Assembly: GCA_020722305.1 (NCBI GenBank)
Contig: DYLB01000059.1
Span: forward strand, 1-11,253
DNA from: Anaerolinea thermophila
GTDB lineage: Bacteria; Chloroflexota; Anaerolineae; Anaerolineales; Villigracilaceae
DNA: 11,253 nt
Direction of reading: 5' to 3'
Position numbers and translations under genes: made by a program. The notes beneath the pieces are model-generated. The model had not been told where the DNA came from. It ran no database searches and was given only the letters and a program-made list of their open reading frames with translations. Of this stretch, positions 7,678 through 11,253 are shown one piece after another. The stretch's first letter is position 1. Every line of letters begins with the position of its first letter.

Positions 7678-7704
7678 AAGAAGGCCCCTGCACTCCGGCA
7701 GCGG

Positions 7705-7879
7705 CTATCTTGCCGGCGCCGCGGCGGCCCGCGTCAGCCGGGGACGGGCCTCGCCGGCGACCGGGGCAGGCAGCGGGTCCGAGGCGAATTCGCCGATGCC
7801 CAGCATGATGGCCGGGTCGGCAATGCGGATGATCGTCCCGCTGACCGGCGCGGCCTCCACCGTCACGTTGGTCGAGGCC
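7705..7879 (-). pseudogene. Coding-like remnant downstream of the GH114 gene
   Basis: In one minus-strand frame, starting just after the GH114 stop codon, 57 sense codons run without interruption to a TAG at 7705, with the GC-rich third positions seen in real genes here. The translation (for example VEAAPVSGTIIRIADPA followed by MLGIGEFA) looks protein-like and ends in an Ala/Arg/Pro-rich tail. There is no plausible start codon with a ribosome binding site; the only ATGs are inside the GH114 3' end in another frame (7905) or internal (about 7806). It may be the 3' remnant of a lost gene or a frameshifted old C-terminus. I do not recognise the family. Chance is a real alternative in such GC-rich DNA. 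Outside this and the promoter at 7648-7677, the stretch 7606-7879 shows nothing else. Confidence 0.25.
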
Positions 7880-10042
7880 CTACGGGCAGGTTTCCCTGTA
7901 CGCATCCAGGCTGCGGTTCTTCAGGATGGCGCTGAACTTCAACGCGGCGGCCTGGGGGCAGAAATCGTCGAGGGTGATGCCGGTGTCGGTGTACTCGATG
8001 GCGAAGACCGGCTTACCGGCGTTGACGAACGGCGACATCATCCCACACCAGCCCTGGCCGAAGCAGCTTTCGGTCAGCGCCCAATTGAAATAGGCCAGCA
8101 AACCGCTCACTTGATCGGGGTCGTTCTTCAGGCCGATCGCCAGGCCGCGGGCGTGGGCCTCCTTCGCCAGCCAGCGGTTGAACTTCAACTGGTCCTGGGC
8201 GGTCAGCGGGAAGCCGGTGTTGTTGGTGTAGCCGTCCAGGTTGTCCGGGTCAACCCCGTCGAAGCCCTTCTCGGCGCACAGGTCCAGGCGGGCGCGCAGG
8301 ATCGGGGCCAGCAGGTCAATCCGGCGGATGTCGAGCCATTTCTCGCCGGGCCAGCCGGCGTAGTCGTTGCCTAGCACGATGTCCGGGAACTGGTCCGCGT
8401 CCGGGCGCCAGTTTTCCCAGCTCCCGGCGCTGATGTAGCAGATCACCTTTTTGCCTTGACTGTGGAGATTGGCAACCGTGGCCGCGCCGGTATCGAACAG
8501 GTCCAGGTCGAAGATGGCGGCCTCCACCCCCGTTTCGATCGGACCCGTGAACTGGATCTGCCACGAGGCGCCGACCGGCGGCTGCCAGGATTGCTGCGCC
8601 GAGGCCGCCCCGGAGTTGACGTTTTGCATCAGCGACGAGGTATCCACCGCCTCGAAGTTCGAGCCTTTGAGCGCGTCCAGCAGGTGGAGCATGTCGTTGT
8701 CCCAGCGCGGGTCGGGCGCGCCGGAGACGTACCAGGGCGAGCCGTTATCGGCCAGGATGATGCCGTATTTCTTCATCGCCCGCAGGATGACCTGCATCTT
8801 CGGCGGGAATCCCGAAATATCGAAGGAGGCCTTCAAGCGGAAGCGCGCCCCCATGGGCGGCAGGTTGGGGTCTATGCTGTTGGAGGCAAAGTGGCGTGCC
8901 GGCCAGAGGTAGGCTTTTTGCGTATTCGGTGCGGTAAAACGGATGGCGTGCTCGATCTCCCCGGCCAGCACTTCCTCGTAGCGCACCAGCCCCGGCAGGA
9001 TCGGCAGCCCGGCCGCGTCAGCCGAGGTCCAACCAGCAGGGCGCAGGGCGTTCGAGTACAGGTCCCAGATCGCCCCGGAGCCGGCCCGCCACGTCCCGGC
9101 CACTTTCCGGGCGTCGTAAAGCTCGTAGAGTTTGCAGTTGTCCTTGTCCACGATCAGGAGGTGGTGGTCGCTGCCGTATTCGATTTTGGGCGAAGCCGGG
9201 ATGGGGTACGGCCCCGGGTCGGATTCGTCGGCGTAATCGAAGGTGACGTTGACCTTGGCCTGCGTGCCGGAAACGACGTTGTACGGGATGCCGATCGGCC
9301 CGCCGTCCCAGGTGCCAGACCCAAAGTCCATGTGGAAGCCGGTGGCCGCGCCGATGCTGCTGACCCAGGCGCTCGACCGGGCATGGACGGGCAGGGTATC
9401 CACCGGCGTGTTCCAGATGTTGTTGAGCGGGTAGACCGGGCAGCCCGCAATCGTCGGGCCGGTGCCGACCGGCGGCGGGTTCGTGTCATACCCGACCCGG
9501 ATGATTTCGAAGTCTATTTTGGCGTTGCCGCTGGCGTTGTTCGATTGGAGTTTCAATTTGATTTCTTTGGTATTGGCGTTGATGAAGCGTTTAGGTGTAG
9601 CCGCGCTAAACGTCAGCAGGCTCCAGGTGTTGGCAACGGCTTTGGCATTATTGCCGATAACCACCCATTTCGAAGCGTTCCAGTCGTACAAGGCCCAGCT
9701 CCAGGTCTGCGATGTTTTTGCCAGGCCCTTGTAGTTGACGGTCAGTTTCAGGCTGGTGACGTTGTTGACCGGAATAGAGGCCGGGAGCTTGAATTTGTGG
9801 ACGCCGCGATAAATGCTGGCCGGGGTCGTGAAGGCGGCATATTTGGCCGGGTTGTCCTGTGTGCCGCTCTGGTCGCGGACGTACATATTTTTGACCGCCG
9901 CGCCGCTGTCGCTGCCCTGATAGGTGGTATAGGATAGAGGCTTCAACCCGCTTGCAGCGGCGGAAACGCTCGATGCGGGAATGAACGATGTCCCCAAAAG
10001 GATCGCAACCAAAATCAGACGGGATGCCACTGTCGTTTTCAT
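7880..10042 (-). CDS. Secreted three-domain protein with C-terminal GH114 domain (polygalactosaminidase family)
   Basis: This 720-residue protein has a Sec signal peptide (MKTTVASRLILVAILLG, probable cut after SSVSA near residue 32). Residues about 35-190 form a beta-sandwich-like module. Residues about 198-480 form a domain I cannot name; it opens with GCPVYPLNNIWNTPVD (C201), includes GSDHHLLIVDKDNCKLYELYDA (D292, H293, H294, C303) and ends with NGSPWYVSGAPDPRWDND. Residues about 485-720 match glycoside hydrolase family 114: GKKVICYISAGSWENWRPDA, GWPGEKWLDIR, GFDGVDPDNLDGY (D595, D598, D600) and TESC with E658. By family knowledge GH114 cuts alpha-1,4-linked galactosamine polymers; which acidic residues are catalytic here is inferred, with one of the Asp at 595-600 and E658 as candidates. 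The start is ATG at 10042, closely after GGAGGG; the longer frame to 10129 lacks a ribosome binding site. It has its own promoter and a leader of about 110 bases with hairpins. Confidence 0.88.
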   Translation of the reverse strand: MKTTVASRLILVAILLGTSFIPASSVSAAASGLKPLSYTTYQGSDSGAAVKNMYVRDQSGTQDNPAKYAAFTTPASIYRGVHKFKLPASIPVNNVTSLKLTVNYKGLAKTSQTWSWALYDWNASKWVVIGNNAKAVANTWSLLTFSAATPKRFINANTKEIKLKLQSNNASGNAKIDFEIIRVGYDTNPPPVGTGPTIAGCPVYPLNNIWNTPVDTLPVHARSSAWVSSIGAATGFHMDFGSGTWDGGPIGIPYNVVSGTQAKVNVTFDYADESDPGPYPIPASPKIEYGSDHHLLIVDKDNCKLYELYDARKVAGTWRAGSGAIWDLYSNALRPAGWTSADAAGLPILPGLVRYEEVLAGEIEHAIRFTAPNTQKAYLWPARHFASNSIDPNLPPMGARFRLKASFDISGFPPKMQVILRAMKKYGIILADNGSPWYVSGAPDPRWDNDMLHLLDALKGSNFEAVDTSSLMQNVNSGAASAQQSWQPPVGASWQIQFTGPIETGVEAAIFDLDLFDTGAATVANLHSQGKKVICYISAGSWENWRPDADQFPDIVLGNDYAGWPGEKWLDIRRIDLLAPILRARLDLCAEKGFDGVDPDNLDGYTNNTGFPLTAQDQLKFNRWLAKEAHARGLAIGLKNDPDQVSGLLAYFNWALTESCFGQGWCGMMSPFVNAGKPVFAIEYTDTGITLDDFCPQAAALKFSAILKNRSLDAYRETCP

Positions 10043-10088
10043 CGGCCCTCCGCAAAAAAGAATTGGGTGTGTTTCTCGTTGAAACCGT

Positions 10089-10149
10089 CCCGAAGGGCTT
10101 CGGGAAGAAATCCCGGTTATTTGCGCCAACCTTCAGGAAGGTTTTCTTT
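10089..10149 (-). promoter_or_regulatory. Two stem-loops in the GH114 gene leader
   Basis: Between the predicted promoter and the start codon lie two short perfect hairpins. One is CCCGAAG/CTTCGGG at 10089-10104 with a two-base centre. The other is AACCTTC/GAAGGTT at 10128-10143. Read on the plus strand the second is followed by TTCTTT and resembles a weak terminator; read on the minus strand, the direction of the gene, both would fold in the leader RNA. They may control stability or elongation. No known riboswitch class was recognised. Confidence 0.35.
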
Positions 10150-10162
10150 AAAAGCCGCCCTT

Positions 10163-10191
10163 ATTGTAGAGGGCAACTTCGAGGGATTCAA
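10163..10191 (-). promoter_or_regulatory. Sigma-70 promoter for the GH114 gene
   Basis: On the minus strand there is a -35 TTGAAT (10191-10186), a 17-base spacer and a -10 TACAAT (10168-10163). The predicted start is near 10156, giving a leader of about 114 bases before the ATG at 10042. Match and spacing are good. Confidence 0.65.
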
Positions 10192-10319
10192 GCCGTCGCT
10201 GGTACTATCGGGTTTCCAAAATCGAAAGGCCGGTCTCCCGATGCAGACCAGGGTGGCGCAGTTCCCCCCGGCCGGTTGGCTGCGGCACCTCTATCGGTCG
10301 GCGCGTTCGAGCAGGGATT

Positions 10320-10498
10320 CCGGTCAGTTGAACTGCCGGAGACCTGACAGGTTTCAGCAGGCTGCCTGGTGACAAATTGCCCTGGAAGACGAAGGAATCC
10401 GACGGGAAAGCCCGCACGGACGTAAACGAACCGTGCTGCATCTGCAAAGCCCCTTAAAAGGGGCTGGGAAACCGCAGCCACAAATTCCGGTAGGGCTA
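10320..10498. other. Chain of inverted repeats, possible structured RNA, family unknown
   Basis: This gene-free stretch is packed with short inverted repeats: CCGG..CCGG with an inner CAG/CTG (10320-10339), ACCTG/CAGGT (10342-10352), CAGG/CCTG (10358-10368), CGGG/CCCG (10403-10414), GCACGG/CCGTGC with an 11-base loop (10414-10436), TGCA/TGCA (10437-10446) and AGCCCCTT/AAGGGGCT (10448-10465). GGCTG/CAGCC (10462-10479) competes for the same bases as the last one, and AGGGCT at 10492-10497 could pair with AGCCC as a third option. Strand is unknown. It could be a noncoding RNA, a palindromic mobile repeat, or the remnant of one. I tested it by eye against c-di-GMP-I, cobalamin, SAM, TPP, glycine, RNase P, tmRNA and SRP patterns without a convincing fit. 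The open frames across it look like by-products of the repeats. The stretch 10192-10319 shows nothing else that I can support. Confidence 0.4.
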
Positions 10499-10506
10499 AG
10501 AATGCT

Positions 10507-10609
10507 GAAGGCGGAATGCTTGCCCTGAGTTTATCGAAGGGCTGAAGCGCGTCTCGCTTCTCTCATCCTTCTGCGCTTCGACTGGCTCAGCGCAGGCCTT
10601 CCGCCTTCC
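10507..10609. repeat. Paired REP-like element (two inverted arms)
   Basis: Two similar arms of about 45 bases face each other. Each arm starts from the outside with GAAGGCGGAA (10507-10516 on plus; 10608-10599 on minus, a perfect 10-bp terminal inverted repeat) and contains TGAG, four variable bases and TCGAAG. Each arm can fold alone: GCCCT/AGGGC in the left arm and CTGCGCT/AGCGCAG in the right arm. The changes keep base pairing (GCCC..GGGC against GCGC..GCGC), which suggests selection for structure. The arrangement resembles bacterial interspersed mosaic elements made of two REPs. Lying downstream of the toxin gene, it may also stop or protect that transcript. Confidence 0.65.
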
Positions 10610-10649
10610 AGAGTCCCGCTTGACAGGAGTTGGGAGGGGCAGAATCAGT

Positions 10650-10916
10650 TCATGGGAAATAGCGATATATGTCTTTGCGGTTCAGGCAACGAAGAAATAT
10701 CAAGGTTTTGCCATGAAGTTTGACGCCAATTCTATAATCCCCTATGCGGACGCGATAATAATCGGCGCTCCCCTCCATCTTCTTCACATTTCTGATGGCC
10801 GACAGCGATGAGGCGGATTTGGCTTCCATGATCACTGCAGCAATGTTCTTCTTAACCGCCTTTTCCCTGATGCGATTTACATCTTTGAGAAAACTGGCGC
10901 GAAACTCGACCTCCAC
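10650..10916 (-). CDS. RelE/ParE-superfamily toxin of a type II toxin-antitoxin pair
   Basis: This 88-residue basic protein has the RelE/ParE layout: an N-terminal strand (VEFRASFLKDV), a helical region, then YYRVRIGDYRIGVKL (53-67) and the C-terminal LRCLNRKDIYRYFP (75-88). Conserved-type residues include R55, R57, R62, R80 and Y84. Members usually cleave mRNA on the ribosome or inhibit gyrase; the sequence alone does not decide which. The start is GTG at 10916, with a GGGGG-rich ribosome binding site eight bases upstream inside the antitoxin 3' end. It begins three bases after the antitoxin stop, so the two are surely co-transcribed and probably translationally coupled. The weaker GTG start fits lower synthesis of toxin than antitoxin. 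Confidence 0.85.
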   Translation of the reverse strand: MEVEFRASFLKDVNRIREKAVKKNIAAVIMEAKSASSLSAIRNVKKMEGSADYYRVRIGDYRIGVKLHGKTLIFLRCLNRKDIYRYFP

Positions 10917-10919
10917 TTT

Positions 10920-11123
10920 TTAAGCCCCCAAAGCCTTCATGACTTCCTGCTCGCTGACCGTCTTGCTGCTTTCGCCTTCACGCATGGCATTCGCCAAACC
11001 GACGTCTTCGAGCAATTCTTCGAACAGGTCATAGAACAGGTCGCGGCGTTCCTGAAATAATTCCAGGAGGGCCTGTTTTATCAAGTCTTTCATGCGTTTG
11101 TCTTCAAGAGATAAAGTTGTCAT
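10920..11123 (-). CDS. Antitoxin of the RelE-like pair
   Basis: This 67-residue helical, acidic protein (MTTLSLEDKRMKDLIKQALL..., then FYDLFEELLEDVGLANAMREG and SEQEVMKAL) lies directly upstream of the RelE-like toxin, the usual order for a type II pair. The C-terminal half with EDVGLANAM and a final helix matches small antitoxins found beside RelE toxins in Cyanobacteria and Chloroflexota; this is from general family knowledge. It would bind and neutralise the toxin. No clear DNA-binding fold is visible, although its own promoter contains a palindrome. ATG at 11123 has AGAGG six bases upstream; M11 at 11093 is an alternative. Confidence 0.82.
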   Translation of the reverse strand: MTTLSLEDKRMKDLIKQALLELFQERRDLFYDLFEELLEDVGLANAMREGESSKTVSEQEVMKALGA

Positions 11124-11124
11124 G

Positions 11125-11149
11125 GGAAGCCTCTTCCAAAATTATAACA
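11125..11149 (-). promoter_or_regulatory. Extended -10 promoter and candidate operator of the toxin-antitoxin operon
   Basis: On the minus strand TGTTATAAT (11149-11141) is a perfect extended -10 element (TGn plus TATAAT), with no good -35. The predicted start is near 11134. A perfect inverted repeat GGAAG-CCT-CTTCC (11125-11137) covers the start site and the ribosome binding site, a good place for autorepression by the antitoxin or the complex. Confidence 0.6.
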
Positions 11150-11206
11150 TTGAACGATCCTGCTCTTCGCAATGGGGGGACAGACGAGTCCGCATCTTGT
11201 TTTTTT

Positions 11207-11253
11207 TCATCCTTCTGCGCTTCGACTGGCTCAGCGCAGGCCTTCCGCCTTCC
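11207..11253 (-). repeat. Second copy of the REP-like arm, at the window end
   Basis: These 47 bases are identical to 10563-10609 and in the same orientation, 644 bp away. The match runs to the last base of the window, so its true length is unknown. With the first copy it brackets the toxin-antitoxin operon as a direct repeat. The inverted partner arm seen on the left of the first copy (10507-10548) is not present on the left of this one. Confidence 0.9.

Noticed and set aside
8456..9937. A 493-codon open frame antisense to the GH114 gene
   Set aside because: The composition is Gly/Val/Arg/Asp-rich with no recognisable fold, and the minus strand encodes a signal peptide and clear GH114 motifs over the same region.
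10205..10447. An 80-codon minus-strand open frame across the palindromic chain
   Set aside because: It lacks a ribosome binding site, its codons simply follow the inverted repeats, and overlapping frames are equally open.
10320..10498. A c-di-GMP-I, cobalamin or other known riboswitch
   Set aside because: Fragments such as GCAAAGCC and CCGGTAGG recall parts of the c-di-GMP-I motif, but their order and spacing do not fit, and no other known pattern matched.
10619..10650. A plus-strand promoter beginning with TTGACA at about 10620
   Set aside because: No acceptable -10 element lies 16-18 bases downstream and no plus-strand gene follows.
10563..11253. A CRISPR array
   Set aside because: Only two copies of the repeat exist here, spaced 644 bp apart with genes between them; there are no short regular spacers and no cas genes.

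Overview
The window looks like a piece of a Chloroflexota chromosome, most likely Anaerolineae. This is an inference from gene style, not a database match. The clues are a GldA/F/G-type ABC operon, a K+-independent-type membrane pyrophosphatase, a secreted SH3b protein with a Thr/Pro-rich linker, a GH114-family secreted protein, a relE-like toxin-antitoxin pair and short REP-like repeats built around CTGAG...TCGAAG. Base composition is GC-rich with strong GC3, so long antisense open frames are common and most are not genes.

Layout, left to right. (1) 1-754, minus: 5' part of a primary-type sigma-70 factor, cut by the window edge, with a readable promoter upstream. (2) 959-4224, minus: a tightly packed three-gene operon (ATPase, then ABC-2 permease, then GldG-like auxiliary protein) whose promoter lies at 4307-4336. 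(3) 4225-4472: a divergent intergenic region with two good sigma-70 promoters back to back. Each is followed almost at once by a stem-loop and a T-rich tract, and the region holds four copies of CAAGCGG. (4) 4473-6782, plus: hppA, a proton-pumping pyrophosphatase, closed by a strong terminator that probably also serves the convergent gene. (5) 6853-7605, minus: a secreted or lipid-anchored SH3b plus FN3-like protein. (6) 7606-7879: intergenic, with a short coding-like remnant. (7) 7880-10042, minus: a 720-residue secreted three-part protein ending in a GH114 (endo-alpha-1,4-polygalactosaminidase family) domain, with its own promoter and hairpin-rich leader. (8) 10192-10649: no gene, but a chain of inverted repeats followed by a 103-bp paired REP-like element. 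(9) 10650-11123, minus: a toxin-antitoxin pair. (10) 11207-11253: a second identical copy of the REP-like arm at the window end, so the toxin-antitoxin pair sits between direct repeats.

How the parts relate: the sigma factor, the ABC operon and hppA are housekeeping or energy and membrane functions. hppA couples cytoplasmic pyrophosphate hydrolysis to proton export. The ABC operon would use ATP to move an unknown substrate, with the GldG-like protein providing a large extracytoplasmic domain. The SH3b and GH114 proteins are both exported and probably act on cell-envelope or extracellular polysaccharide. The right end is accessory in character. I found no CRISPR array, tRNA, rRNA or transposase gene. 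The least explained parts are the palindromic chain at 10320-10498, the middle domain of the GH114 protein and the paired leader hairpins at 4252-4455.
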